In this document: positions 51,674-59,938 of the stretch, piece by piece
Layout of the letters: each line of letters begins with the position of its first letter
How positions within the stretch are numbered: the stretch's first letter is position 1
Source: Spirosoma pollinicola
GTDB taxonomy: Bacteria; Bacteroidota; Bacteroidia; Cytophagales; Spirosomataceae
Assembly (NCBI RefSeq): GCF_002831565.1
Contig: NZ_CP025096.1
Span: forward strand, 2,891,027-2,955,026
Length of the DNA stretch: 64,000 nt
Reading direction: 5' to 3'
Position numbers and translations under genes: made by a program
Notes under the pieces: model-generated
Told to the model about the DNA's origin: nothing
Databases searched by the model: none
What the model saw: the letters and a program-made list of their open reading frames with translations, nothing else

Positions 51674-53020
51674 TTGAAACTCTGGCAGAAAGAAGGCGTC
51701 AGCACCGCCGAACAAATTGAACGTTTCACCGTAGGCCGCGACCGTGAAATGGACCTGTACCTCGCTCCTTTCGATGTACTGGGGAACCTTGCCCACGCTC
51801 AAATGCTTGAAACCATTGGCCTGTTGAGCAGTGATGAATTAGGCATGATGACTGATGAATTGAACGTTATTTTTCAGAAAATTCAGGCAGGCGAGTTCAA
51901 AATTGAAGACGGTGTCGAAGATGTTCACTCGCAGGTAGAGCTAATGCTAACACGGGTATTGGGCGATGTGGGCAAGAAAATTCACTCAGGCCGGTCGCGC
52001 AACGATCAGGTGCTGGTCGATTTAAAACTCTTCACCCGTGATCGACTCTGGCGCGTGGCCGAAGCCGTTCGAACGGTGTTCGATAGGCTGGTGAGCCGCT
52101 CGGAGCAACATAAAAATGACCTCCTGCCGGGTTATACCCATCTGCAAATCGCCATGCCATCGTCGTTCGGGCTTTGGTTTGGTGCCTATGCCGAGGCTCT
52201 CGCCGACGATATGCTGACGCTGCAAACGGCTTACCGACTGGCTAACCGGAATCCGCTTGGGTCAGGGGCGGGCTATGGCTCGTCGTTTCCGCTCAACCGC
52301 ACGCTTACCACCGAGTTATTGGGTTTTGAAGGTATGCACGTCAATGTGGTATATGCACAGATGAGCCGGGGGAAAACGGAACAAACGGCACTGACGGCAC
52401 TGGCTGCCGTAGCCACAACGATCTCGCGCATGGCGATGGATATTTGCCTGTATAACAGCCAGAACTTCGGTTTTCTGGTCCTCCCAGACGCGCTCACAAC
52501 GGGCAGCAGCATCATGCCGCACAAGAAAAACCCGGATGTAGCGGAATTGCTGCGGGCCAAGACCAACAAAATGAAAGCGTTACCTATGGAAGTAACGCTT
52601 GTCATGAGCAACCTGCCCTCCGGCTATCACCGCGATATGCAGTTGCTGAAAGAAATCCTGATGCCCGCCTTCGACGAAATTCTGGATTGCCTGGAAATCG
52701 CCGATTTCATGCTGGAACACCTTCAGGTAAAGCCCAATTTGCTGGACGACCCCAAATATGATTTACTCTTCAGCGTCGAACGCGTGAATGAGCTAGTGTT
52801 ACAGGGCGTTCCCTTCCGCGAAGCCTACCGAACCGTTGGTAAAGAGATTGCCGAACATACCTATAACCCACCCCGCGAACTGCATCATACACACGAAGGC
52901 AGCATTGGCAATTTGGGAAATGATTTAATCGAAAACGCCATGAACAAGGCCATGACGGGCTTTGGCGCTGAAAAAGCCCAAACAGCCATTCGGCAGTTGT
53001 TAAAGGAGCGTATTGACTGA
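51674..53020 (+). CDS. argH: Argininosuccinate lyase (TTG start)
   Basis: 448-residue enzyme cleaving argininosuccinate into arginine and fumarate. The start is TTG at 51674, because the encoded KLWQKEGVS is the expected N-terminus and no ATG is available in frame. Family motifs are HSGRSRNDQVLVDLK, GYTHLQIAMP and the catalytic-Ser loop GSSIMPHKKNPDVAEL. Other arginine genes are not in the window. Unusually, a GAAAGAG palindrome ends 13 bp upstream, and the last codons and stop sit inside a second perfect palindrome (53005-53095). Confidence 0.95.
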   Translation: MKLWQKEGVSTAEQIERFTVGRDREMDLYLAPFDVLGNLAHAQMLETIGLLSSDELGMMTDELNVIFQKIQAGEFKIEDGVEDVHSQVELMLTRVLGDVGKKIHSGRSRNDQVLVDLKLFTRDRLWRVAEAVRTVFDRLVSRSEQHKNDLLPGYTHLQIAMPSSFGLWFGAYAEALADDMLTLQTAYRLANRNPLGSGAGYGSSFPLNRTLTTELLGFEGMHVNVVYAQMSRGKTEQTALTALAAVATTISRMAMDICLYNSQNFGFLVLPDALTTGSSIMPHKKNPDVAELLRAKTNKMKALPMEVTLVMSNLPSGYHRDMQLLKEILMPAFDEILDCLEIADFMLEHLQVKPNLLDDPKYDLLFSVERVNELVLQGVPFREAYRTVGKEIAEHTYNPPRELHHTHEGSIGNLGNDLIENAMNKAMTGFGAEKAQTAIRQLLKERID

Positions 53021-53095
53021 ACTGAACTGAACTTTAAACGCCATATCTTGAAGATATGGCGTTTAAAGTTCAGTTCAGTTCAGTCAATACGCTCC
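53005..53095. repeat. Perfect 45-bp palindrome with one-base loop over the argH stop
   Basis: Arms 53005-53049 and 53051-53095 are exact reverse complements around a single G at 53050. The left arm includes argH codons and its TGA; the right arm is an inverted copy of them. The arms begin GGAGCGTATTGACTGAACTG. Confidence 0.95.
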
Positions 53096-53127
53096 TGCCA
53101 AACCAATGGACGCTCAACTCTCACTCT

Positions 53128-53346
53128 ATGAATACGTTACCAGAAGAAACCAGAAATGATTTACGGCGAATTGGCGGAGAATTATCCCGCTTATCATTCG
53201 ATGTTTTAACCGTTGTTGGCATTGGTGATCAGGACGACCTGAACCACAAGCGATTAACTGAAGTCATGGATCACATAGATCAGGCCCTATCCGGTCTGGC
53301 AGAAATTATCACCGGGGGTGAGGACGATGATGAAGAACTAGAGTAG
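53128..53346 (+). CDS. Small acidic protein, unknown
   Basis: 72 residues starting at ATG 53128 (MNTLPEETRNDLRRIGGELS). An in-frame upstream ATG lies inside the palindrome and was not used. It is helical and acidic, ending GGEDDDEELE. No family recognised. It follows argH on the same strand and could be co-transcribed with it if the palindrome does not terminate. Confidence 0.6.
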   Translation: MNTLPEETRNDLRRIGGELSRLSFDVLTVVGIGDQDDLNHKRLTEVMDHIDQALSGLAEIITGGEDDDEELE

Positions 53347-53349
53347 GTT

Positions 53350-53409
53350 ATTGGTGGAGTAAGTGAAGTAGCCAATTGACTATTTAACTACTTCACTTAC
53401 TCCACCAAT
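53350..53409. repeat. Perfect 22-bp inverted repeat
   Basis: Arms 53350-53371 and 53388-53409 begin ATTGGTGGAGTAAGTGAAGT. An extra tandem of ACTTCAC/CCTCACC words follows the right arm. Located between convergent stops at 53346 and 53435. Confidence 0.85.
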
Positions 53410-53434
53410 CACTTACTTCACCTACCTCACCATT

Positions 53435-54298
53435 TTACTCAACCCGATAGGCGACTAATGAATTTTTGTAAAACGTTGGAACGATCAACAGTTTTTTGCG
53501 GGCAACATAGTCAAGGTCAGCCGCGTTGATTTTCTGCTCACGGGTGTCGAGTAGCTGCTCTTTGGAGCCATCGGCGTTGACATGGAACACCTGACCATTC
53601 CAGTCCGACACAAAATAATTTCCTTTTCCCTCTGCCGCGATACCATCAGTAGCCGCCATTCCATCGGCGAGAGTTGTCATCGTTTTCGTCGCTAAGTCCA
53701 CCGAGCGCAACGCACCGATTTTGGTGCTGCCAACCATGAGTTTATCTTTACCGACGGCTAGCACGCCGTTTGGTTTGTTGAGCTGTTCACCCTCCATCCA
53801 GACTTCCCATTTGTCGTCTTTCAGGCGGTAGATTTTATCATTCTGGTTATCAGACACATACACCGTCCCGTCTTTTGCTACGGTCACATCGTTCAGAAAC
53901 CCTCCCTTTCCAACGGCATCCCACGTTTTTTCGGCCTGTCCATTTTCAGTATTGATGCACACCAGGCGGTATACATCTGTTACATACAGCCGATTTTTGT
54001 AGAGGCCCATACCTTTTGGTGCATTTAATCCAGATGTCCACCGCAAATTTTCGATTTTACCATCCAGCGTAACTTTAGAAATAAACCCACTGCCATCGAG
54101 TTCGCCAGCTTTGCCATCAATATTAGCTACATACAATGTATTACTACCGTCATAGAGCACTGACTCAGGGGTTCGAAGCGTCGTGTCGGTTTCCCATACT
54201 TTCACCAGCTTCATTGGTTTCGGGCGGGCGGATGGCGTTAGGGCCAACAGACTGACACTGCCGACAGCCAGGGATAAAAAAAAGGCAAAGTGTTTCAT
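53435..54298 (-). CDS. Exported SMP-30/gluconolactonase-like beta-propeller
   Basis: 287 residues with a signal peptide (about 1-20, ending LLALTPSARP region). The six-bladed propeller is recognised by repeats such as PESVLYDGSNTLYVANIDG, LNAPKGMGLYKNRLYVTDV, FLNDVTVAKDGTVYVSDN and KPNGVLAVGKDKLMVGS. The family includes lactonases and metal-dependent esterases in sugar breakdown. No CHEF-type catalytic residue can be assigned with certainty. It is monocistronic, with a palindrome on its downstream side. Confidence 0.82.
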   Translation of the reverse strand: MKHFAFFLSLAVGSVSLLALTPSARPKPMKLVKVWETDTTLRTPESVLYDGSNTLYVANIDGKAGELDGSGFISKVTLDGKIENLRWTSGLNAPKGMGLYKNRLYVTDVYRLVCINTENGQAEKTWDAVGKGGFLNDVTVAKDGTVYVSDNQNDKIYRLKDDKWEVWMEGEQLNKPNGVLAVGKDKLMVGSTKIGALRSVDLATKTMTTLADGMAATDGIAAEGKGNYFVSDWNGQVFHVNADGSKEQLLDTREQKINAADLDYVARKKLLIVPTFYKNSLVAYRVE

Positions 54299-54496
54299 AT
54301 TTTGATTGATTATCAGGTGATTAAAAAGTTTTGAAAAAAAATAGTTGCATCATGCCGTGTTAAGTATTGGCTCTTGTTGTCTATGCAAAAGGAAAAATAT
54401 AATTTTTCTAACCAGTTGGTAACTGGCCATCTTTCCTTTAAAAACAATAGAATAACTGGGGTGTTTAAAAAACTCGCACGTTAACAACAACAGGTT

Positions 54497-54706
54497 ATGA
54501 AAACTCCACAATTACGCTCTACAGAGGGGCCAACACCGACCGACCAACTTAAAGCAAGTATCCGGGATATGATCCGGCTGCAACGTGATTACCAGATTTC
54601 GGATGAATTATTCTGGGAGATTTTTAACACCCGTGTGCTGCTCAACGAGCAGATAGATATAGACGAATTTATATGCGATTTTCATCGGTTGCCTGCCTAC
54701 GCCTGA
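54497..54706 (+). CDS. Small protein, unknown
   Basis: 69 residues beginning MKTPQLRSTEGPTPTDQLKA. The rest is helical and acidic-to-neutral (SIRDMIRLQRDYQISDELFWEIF, then LLNEQIDIDEFICDF). No family recognised. It is followed by an inverted repeat before a convergent transporter gene. Coding is plausible because of the clean amphipathic helix pattern. Confidence 0.55.
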   Translation: MKTPQLRSTEGPTPTDQLKASIRDMIRLQRDYQISDELFWEIFNTRVLLNEQIDIDEFICDFHRLPAYA

Positions 54707-54720
54707 TTGCTCATTCAGGG

Positions 54721-54805
54721 AATGAAGAGTGTAGAGTGAACAATGAAGAATAAAAGACTGATTGCCTGTATTTTATTCTTCATTATTCACTCTACACTCT
54801 TCATT
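54721..54805. repeat. 35-bp inverted repeat of GAAGAGTG words
   Basis: Arms 54721-54755 and 54771-54805 differ at one base, beginning AATGAAGAGTGTAGAGTGAA. The words recall the GAAAGAG/GAATGAAG group. Convergent space between 54706 and 54815. Confidence 0.87.
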
Positions 54806-54814
54806 ATCTAAAGT

Positions 54815-56065
54815 TTAGCTCAATCGAACGGCAAATAAAGCTTTCGACTTGGCGTACACGTACCCGACAACAACCAGTGTAACTACGCCCCCCAGCATAA
54901 CAGAAGGAACCGTGCCCAGTAATCGGGCAAGCAGTCCAGATTCAAACGCACCTATTTCGTTCGATGAACTGACGAACATGCCGTTTACAGCGGCTACACG
55001 TCCGCGCATGTGATCGGGCGGAAAAATTTGCAGAATCGTTTGACGGATAATTACACTGACACTGTCGAAAGCGCCTGTCAGGCCAAGCATAATCAACGAC
55101 AGATAAAAATTTGTCGATAGGGAAAATACGATTGTCGCTACGCCAAAACCGGCCACCGCCAGCAGCATATTTCGCCACGCATTATGGGTAGGCGGATGTT
55201 TGGTCATGTAGGCCATAGTCAGTAGCGCCCCAACAGATGGAGCGGCCCGCAAAAAGCCCAGACCTTCGGCACCTACTTTCAGAATGTCTTCGGCAAAGAC
55301 CGGCAAAATGGCCACGACGCCCCCAAACAACACAGAGAACAAATCGAGCGAAATAGCGTAGAGAACGATCTGGGTTTTAAACACGAACCGGAACCCTTCT
55401 TTCAGGCTTTCACTGAGCTTCAGCACCGGCAAGTCATTGACAGGCATAGGCTTGCGATCAATGAGCGAAATCAACACGAAGCAAACAACAAGCAGGGCAA
55501 TCACGGCAATCAGGCTATTGTCAAAGCCAACCCAACTGTATAAAAACCCGGCCAACCCCGGCCCTATTATGGCGCCTGCCTGCCAAAACGAACTACTCCA
55601 GGTAGCCGAGTTTGGATAGAGTTCGCGCGGTACTAAAAACGGCTTTAGCGAAGAACTGGCAGGAGAATAAAACCCTTTAGCGGTTCCAATCAGCATAAGT
55701 ACCCCATAAATAGTAGCCAGCCGTGCCGTTTGCGACAACCCTACCGCCACAGAGGGCTGAAAAACCAGATACAGAATAACTGACCCTAACAGAATAACCA
55801 GCAAACTCCATTGCAGAATTCGCTTCTTATCCCGACGGTCGGCCAGGTGGCCCCCAAACAGGGATAGCGCAATAAACGGAATCGCTTCGGCAAGGCCAAC
55901 CAGCCCCAGCATCAGCGGATCATGAGTCATTTTATACAATTCATACCCCAGCGTAACCTCCTGAATCAGCAGCGTAGCCGTAATCAGGAAACTGTTCATT
56001 ACGAAATAACGAAATTCAGGAATTCGGAGGGATGCGAAAGTGTCGACCGGGGACTGTTGAGCCAT
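54815..56065 (-). CDS. MFS transporter, EntS-like
   Basis: 416 residues with about twelve helices. The start is set at MAQQSPVDTFASLRIPEFRY (56065). The motif-A loop reads GGHLADRRDKKRILQ, and the fold order agrees with the EntS/MFS_3 group that exports siderophores or drugs. FFPPDHMRGRVAAVNG-like text (IFPPDHMRGRVAAVNGMF) is typical of this group. It is divergent from the TrpF-like gene with 59 bp between the starts. Substrate unknown; no siderophore genes nearby. Confidence 0.88.
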   Translation of the reverse strand: MAQQSPVDTFASLRIPEFRYFVMNSFLITATLLIQEVTLGYELYKMTHDPLMLGLVGLAEAIPFIALSLFGGHLADRRDKKRILQWSLLVILLGSVILYLVFQPSVAVGLSQTARLATIYGVLMLIGTAKGFYSPASSSLKPFLVPRELYPNSATWSSSFWQAGAIIGPGLAGFLYSWVGFDNSLIAVIALLVVCFVLISLIDRKPMPVNDLPVLKLSESLKEGFRFVFKTQIVLYAISLDLFSVLFGGVVAILPVFAEDILKVGAEGLGFLRAAPSVGALLTMAYMTKHPPTHNAWRNMLLAVAGFGVATIVFSLSTNFYLSLIMLGLTGAFDSVSVIIRQTILQIFPPDHMRGRVAAVNGMFVSSSNEIGAFESGLLARLLGTVPSVMLGGVVTLVVVGYVYAKSKALFAVRLS

Positions 56066-56124
56066 ACTGTTGTCGGCGTATACTATATTTACCGCCTGAG
56101 TGTTTGATTTATCAACCCAAAACC

Positions 56125-56790
56125 ATGCAAGCTCCGTTCCGAACAAGGGTTAAAATTTGTTGCATCAGCAGTCTTGAAGAAGCCCAGCTAGCGATTCGTC
56201 TGGGTGCCGATGCGCTTGGTCTGGTGGGCCGTATGCCCAGTGGACCCGGTGTAGTGGGCGATGAACTGGCTGCACAAATTGTTCAGGCCACGCCCCCGCC
56301 CCTGGCTACATTCATGCTCACCAGCGAAACGAATGTGGCCGACATTCTGGCCCATCAGCAGCGTGTAGGGGCCAACACCATCCAGCTCGTAGACGCTGTT
56401 CCTGCCGACACCTACGCCCAGCTTCATGCCGCGCTACCGACTGTAAAAGTGGTTCAGGTTATTCATGTCATTGACGAAAAAAATGTTACCGAAGCGTTGC
56501 TTGCCGTTCAGTATGGAGTCGATGCCCTGCTTCTCGACTCAGGCAACCCTACTCTGGCGGTGAAAGAACTGGGCGGCACCGGGCGGGTTCATAACTGGCA
56601 GGTAAGCCGACAAATCGTGGAGCAATCGCCAGTACCGGTGTTTCTGGCGGGTGGTTTGAACCCGACCAACGTTCGGGAAGCGATTAATGCAGTGCACCCT
56701 TATGGCCTTGACATTTGCAGTGGTGTGCGAACGAATGGGCAGTTGGATGCGCAGAAACTGGAAGCGTTTATGCATGCGATAAATCCTTAG
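56125..56790 (+). CDS. Phosphoribosylanthranilate isomerase-like protein (orphan)
   Basis: 221 residues of the TrpF TIM-barrel family, starting at ATG 56125. The base-catalyst Cys is retained in VKICCISS (usual form KICG) and the acid Asp in ALLLDSGN. The phosphate-binding ends GGTGRVHNW, FLAGGLNPTNV and GLDICSGV also fit. But the FVGVFVN-like strand is changed to LATFMLTSE and the QLHG loop reads QLVD. It is not in a trp operon. It may still act in tryptophan synthesis or have moved to a related amino-sugar isomerisation; I leave the symbol blank for that reason. Confidence 0.8.
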   Translation: MQAPFRTRVKICCISSLEEAQLAIRLGADALGLVGRMPSGPGVVGDELAAQIVQATPPPLATFMLTSETNVADILAHQQRVGANTIQLVDAVPADTYAQLHAALPTVKVVQVIHVIDEKNVTEALLAVQYGVDALLLDSGNPTLAVKELGGTGRVHNWQVSRQIVEQSPVPVFLAGGLNPTNVREAINAVHPYGLDICSGVRTNGQLDAQKLEAFMHAINP

Positions 56791-56862
56791 TTTTACTGAA
56801 ACGAAACCGTACTCGCCGGGTTATTCATTCATTGTTGGTTCCTGAACCTAAACGGCTTACTC

Positions 56863-57627
56863 ATGCGCAGTCTCACAATTCAGATACCGCAGCCCTGCCA
56901 CGAACGGTGGGACGACATGCAACCGAACGAACAAGGTCGATTCTGTGCCAGTTGCCAGAAAACGGTAGTTGATTACACGGCATTATCGGATCAGGAATTG
57001 GTGCGATTGCTTAGTAAGACATCGGGAAGCAGTTGCGGGCGCCTTCGGAACGAACAACTGGATCGACCTCTGGGGTTGGCAAACCCGTCCATCGCTTCCA
57101 GTTGGCGGCATTGGGTCGGACTGCTCACGATGAGCTTGTTCGGCTGGCAAACGGCAAGGGCGCAACTTAATCCGGCCAGAAAACCAGCCCAACCAGCGTC
57201 TATACGACCAGACTTTGCTGTCAATACGCTTCCTGCACGAACGAGTGCGTCTCCTCCAACGAAGATGGATATTGTAGGGCGGGCCATGCTAATGGACTCC
57301 GCTGGAAACCTGTCACCGGCTTTGGAAGCGTATGTATCTATTTCGCTTCATGGCGAGAATTGGCAAACACAAACGGATAGCACCGGTGCATTCAGCCTTC
57401 AGGTTCCTGGTCAACTACAGGTTACAGACCTTAAAATTCAGGTGATGACACCAGGGCGGGCGTCAGGAAATAGTACGTTCAGCGTATCACCGTCAACGTG
57501 TTCGGTTGTATTGAATGACATTGTGCTACAGAAACCTATGGCTCCACGAACGATCTCTACTGGGGGTCTGGTCCTCATTAAAACACCTTCCCGCTGGCAG
57601 AAGTTGACGCGTAAATTATTCAAATAA
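56863..57627 (+). CDS. Cys-rich N-terminal / carboxypeptidase-regulatory membrane protein
   Basis: 254 residues of a type common in Bacteroidota but unnamed. The N-terminus (about 1-65) carries a conserved PCHERWDDM, GRFCASCQKTVVDYT pattern with Cys12, Cys28, Cys31 and Cys58, perhaps a metal or redox site in the cytoplasm. A hydrophobic segment (about 83-97) follows, then a periplasmic beta-sandwich of the carboxypeptidase-D-regulatory type (about 135-225) with DSAGNLSPALEAYVSISL and DSTGAFSLQV. The two halves suggest a membrane-spanning sensor or transducer, but no function is known. Confidence 0.7.
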   Translation: MRSLTIQIPQPCHERWDDMQPNEQGRFCASCQKTVVDYTALSDQELVRLLSKTSGSSCGRLRNEQLDRPLGLANPSIASSWRHWVGLLTMSLFGWQTARAQLNPARKPAQPASIRPDFAVNTLPARTSASPPTKMDIVGRAMLMDSAGNLSPALEAYVSISLHGENWQTQTDSTGAFSLQVPGQLQVTDLKIQVMTPGRASGNSTFSVSPSTCSVVLNDIVLQKPMAPRTISTGGLVLIKTPSRWQKLTRKLFK

Positions 57628-57665
57628 ACGCGATCTATGAGATTTTGACCGCATAGCGGTCGAAC

Positions 57666-57780
57666 GTTTGTAGAAAAAATTCCAGTTGAGTTAACTAGCG
57701 TGCCGTAGGTACGCCACCTTTGGCCATTGTTGCGTACCTACGGCACGCTAGTTAACTCAACTGGAATTTTTTCTACAAAC
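57666..57780. repeat. Perfect 49-bp inverted repeat (TGCCGTAGGTACG family)
   Basis: Arms 57666-57714 and 57732-57780 are exact, starting GTTTGTAGAAAAAATTCCAG, with a 17-bp loop. A further CGTACCTACGGCAC copy of the inner word sits at 57785-57798. Convergent space between 57627 and 57928. Confidence 0.92.
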
Positions 57781-57879
57781 ATGTCGTACCTACGGCACTT
57801 AAACGAGTAATAATCAGACATGAAACCTCATAGTTAGCGTTAAATAAGAACATCTCTTTTCATGACCTCTAAAAAACAA

Positions 57880-57909
57880 AAACGCCCGAACCAATTGGCC
57901 CGGGCGTTT
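57880..57909. terminator. Hairpin terminator of the Hsp20 gene
   Basis: Stem AAACGCCCG / CGGGCGTTT with inner CCAATTGG, plus an A run on the upper strand that gives T run for the minus-strand transcript. Confidence 0.78.
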
Positions 57910-57927
57910 CAATTCTGCCGATTACCC

Positions 57928-58350
57928 TTAGGCTACGACAATTTCTTTAACTAATTTCTCTTCTTTCACTTCCACTTTAGGCAATTCAACAGTTAGAATT
58001 CCATCTGTGTAAGCGGCTTTGATTGCGTCGGCATTAACCGTTTTTGGTAATTTAAACGCACGTTCAAATGAATTTAAGCTGAACTCGTGCCGGGTAAATT
58101 TGTCGGCGGTTTCTTCTGTTTTCGCTTCCGATTGATAGCCAATCGTCAGTTTGTTATTTTCCACGTTGATCTTCAAATCTTCTTTTTTCAAGCCGGGAGC
58201 GGCCAGTTCAAGAAGGAATGCCGTTTCGGTTTCTTTCACGTTCACGGCTGGTACGTTAGGCGTCGTGTTCTGATACCGATTGATAACGGGACGGCTATAA
58301 AAAGGGTTGAAAAAGGTAGGGAGGTTATTATATCGAACTAAGGTTGCCAT
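57928..58350 (-). CDS. Small heat shock protein, Hsp20/alpha-crystallin
   Basis: 140 residues starting at MATLVRYNNLPTFFNPFYS. The alpha-crystallin domain (about 40-130) shows FLLELAAPGLKKEDLKINVENNKLTI, FSLNSFERAFKLP and AAYTDGILTVELPK. The C-terminal IXI-like motif is weak (EIVVA). It holds unfolding proteins under heat stress. The 437-bp space upstream should contain its promoter. A hairpin terminator follows. Confidence 0.92.
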   Translation of the reverse strand: MATLVRYNNLPTFFNPFYSRPVINRYQNTTPNVPAVNVKETETAFLLELAAPGLKKEDLKINVENNKLTIGYQSEAKTEETADKFTRHEFSLNSFERAFKLPKTVNADAIKAAYTDGILTVELPKVEVKEEKLVKEIVVA

Positions 58351-58560
58351 GTTCTTATTTATTTTAGTAGGTTGTTTATTGTCAAACACAAACAGCCTTG
58401 CTCAAATGGCGTACCAAATCTAAAACTTTAACTAATGCTGTCAGTTTGTCTTAATTAGTTCAATAACGGGTAAATTATACTGTCATTTTGGCGCATTTTT
58501 GAGAATTACGGTGAAATTCTAATGATAAAATGTCTTACCTGCTGGCATTACGTTTTTTAG
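58351..58560 (-). other. Upstream region of the hsp20 gene
   Basis: 210 bp of AT-rich sequence before the hsp20 ATG, with no frame. Likely carries the heat-shock promoter. No clear CIRCE-type repeat was seen by eye. Confidence 0.4.
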
Positions 58561-58683
58561 GTTTTTGTCATGGCTCCGGCCACCCGGACCGACGAAGAAG
58601 GGATCTTCGGATGAGACGAAGTGCTCCAATTTACCGAAGATCCCTCCTTCGTCGGTCCGGGTGGCCGGAGCCGTGACAAAAAC
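58561..58683. repeat. 50-bp inverted repeat (GATCTTCGG family)
   Basis: The arms begin GTTTTTGTCATGGCTCCGGC and pair over about 50 bp with two mismatches. The inner core GGGATCTTCGG / CCGAAGATCCC is shared with the repeat at 45338. Between co-directional minus genes. Confidence 0.88.
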
Positions 58684-58787
58684 ACAGGACCACAAAAAGC
58701 CTAAATAAACTCATTACAATTCATCACTGAACTTCTGCATAAGCACAATTCATTACACCTACTCCACTCACTTCACCATAATGGCTC

Positions 58788-59549
58788 TCAGCCAACAATA
58801 ACCTTCACCAGTAAATACAAAATGGATGGGCAAAGTAAACAGCCCAGGCCTGTATAAAACGTGGCTGTCATGGCTCCATACGGAACAAGTTTTGGGTCTG
58901 TGGAAGCCAGCCCTGCCGCTACCCCACTTGTGGTGCCGATTAAACCGCCAAAGACCATAGCCGTTGCCGGATTATTTAACCCGATAACCCGTGCAACGAG
59001 GGGTGTACAAATAGTAATGGCGATCGATTTCACGAGACCGGTAGCTATACTTATGGCGATCACGTCAGACGATGCACCAATGGCGGCACCCGTTACGGGC
59101 CCAACAACGAATGTGCAGGCTCCAGCCCCAATGGTTGTGATACTTATCGCATCCCTATACCCCATGAAATAAGCAATGGTAGCTCCAGTAAAGAAAGTAA
59201 GTATCACGCCAACAAAAAGCGAAATGATACCCGCCAGGCCCGTTTTCCTGACAACGACGAAACTGACGCCCATAGCCGTTGACACAATAGCGAAATCGCG
59301 GAACATGGCGCCCCCCATCAGCTCGAACCCACTTAATTCTTTTATGTCGGCGATACCTTTGCTCCCGCCAGAAACAACACCCCCTATATACGCTAGTACC
59401 AACCCAAGAAAGATAGCGATGGCCGATCCCGGAATTTTTTTGCGGGTCAGTTTCTCCGACAGGAAATCGGATGAGTACATAATCAGGCCTACCGATAGAA
59501 ATGCCACGACCAACCCATTTTTGGCCAGGAGAGTTGTTATATACTCCAT
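58788..59549 (-). CDS. madM: Malonate transporter subunit MadM
   Basis: 253-residue membrane protein with about seven helices. Conserved MadM features include LSEKLTRKKIPGSAIAIFLGL, GAGACTFVVGPVTGAAIGASSDVIA and LIGTTSGVAAGLASTDPKLVPYGAM. Together with MadL it forms a Na+/H+-coupled malonate importer. Its start overlaps the MadL gene by 13 bp, so the two are coupled. The downstream space contains the GATCTTCGG palindrome. Confidence 0.92.
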   Translation of the reverse strand: MEYITTLLAKNGLVVAFLSVGLIMYSSDFLSEKLTRKKIPGSAIAIFLGLVLAYIGGVVSGGSKGIADIKELSGFELMGGAMFRDFAIVSTAMGVSFVVVRKTGLAGIISLFVGVILTFFTGATIAYFMGYRDAISITTIGAGACTFVVGPVTGAAIGASSDVIAISIATGLVKSIAITICTPLVARVIGLNNPATAMVFGGLIGTTSGVAAGLASTDPKLVPYGAMTATFYTGLGCLLCPSILYLLVKVIVG

Positions 59550-59914
59550 TCTTCCGGTGTTTTCAGCGAGATTCTAGTAATAGACGGAACGAGAAACAGA
59601 CAGATAGCCACGGGTATAATCCCGGCGGCAAGAGCAATCAGGCCGCTCGACAAGGCCACCCGAACATTTTGAGTAGCCGACATTGCGACAATAACGGGAA
59701 TGTACATTTTACTCCAGAACAGGATTCCACTTTCCATTTCGGGATGAAGACTATCCCGTTTTTCGAACCAGTTTTGTGCGAAAACAAGCAGCAGCATGGC
59801 AAATCCAACGCCCCCCACATTCGCATTAATATGGATAAGCCTACCCAGGGTTTCGCCCAGCAGTTGACCCGCAATAAAACAGCCCGCTAAAAGGGCAACA
59901 CCTCTGATAAGCAT
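59537..59914 (-). CDS. madL: Malonate transporter subunit MadL
   Basis: 125-residue membrane protein with about four helices. The MadL marks are GQLLGETLGRLI, NANVGGVGFAMLLLV and MSATQNVRVALSSGLIALAAG. It pairs with MadM. It starts 24 bp after the stop of the malonyl-CoA synthetase-like gene, so the three genes form one operon: activation enzyme, then madL, then madM. Confidence 0.92.
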   Translation of the reverse strand: MLIRGVALLAGCFIAGQLLGETLGRLIHINANVGGVGFAMLLLVFAQNWFEKRDSLHPEMESGILFWSKMYIPVIVAMSATQNVRVALSSGLIALAAGIIPVAICLFLVPSITRISLKTPEEWSI

Positions 59915-59938
59915 CGGGATTGATAGTTAATTCGGGCC

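Noticed and set aside
53056-53127. N-terminal extension of the small acidic protein from ATG 53056
   Set aside because: The extension is encoded by the right arm of the argH palindrome, so it is more likely non-coding; ATG 53128 is preferred.
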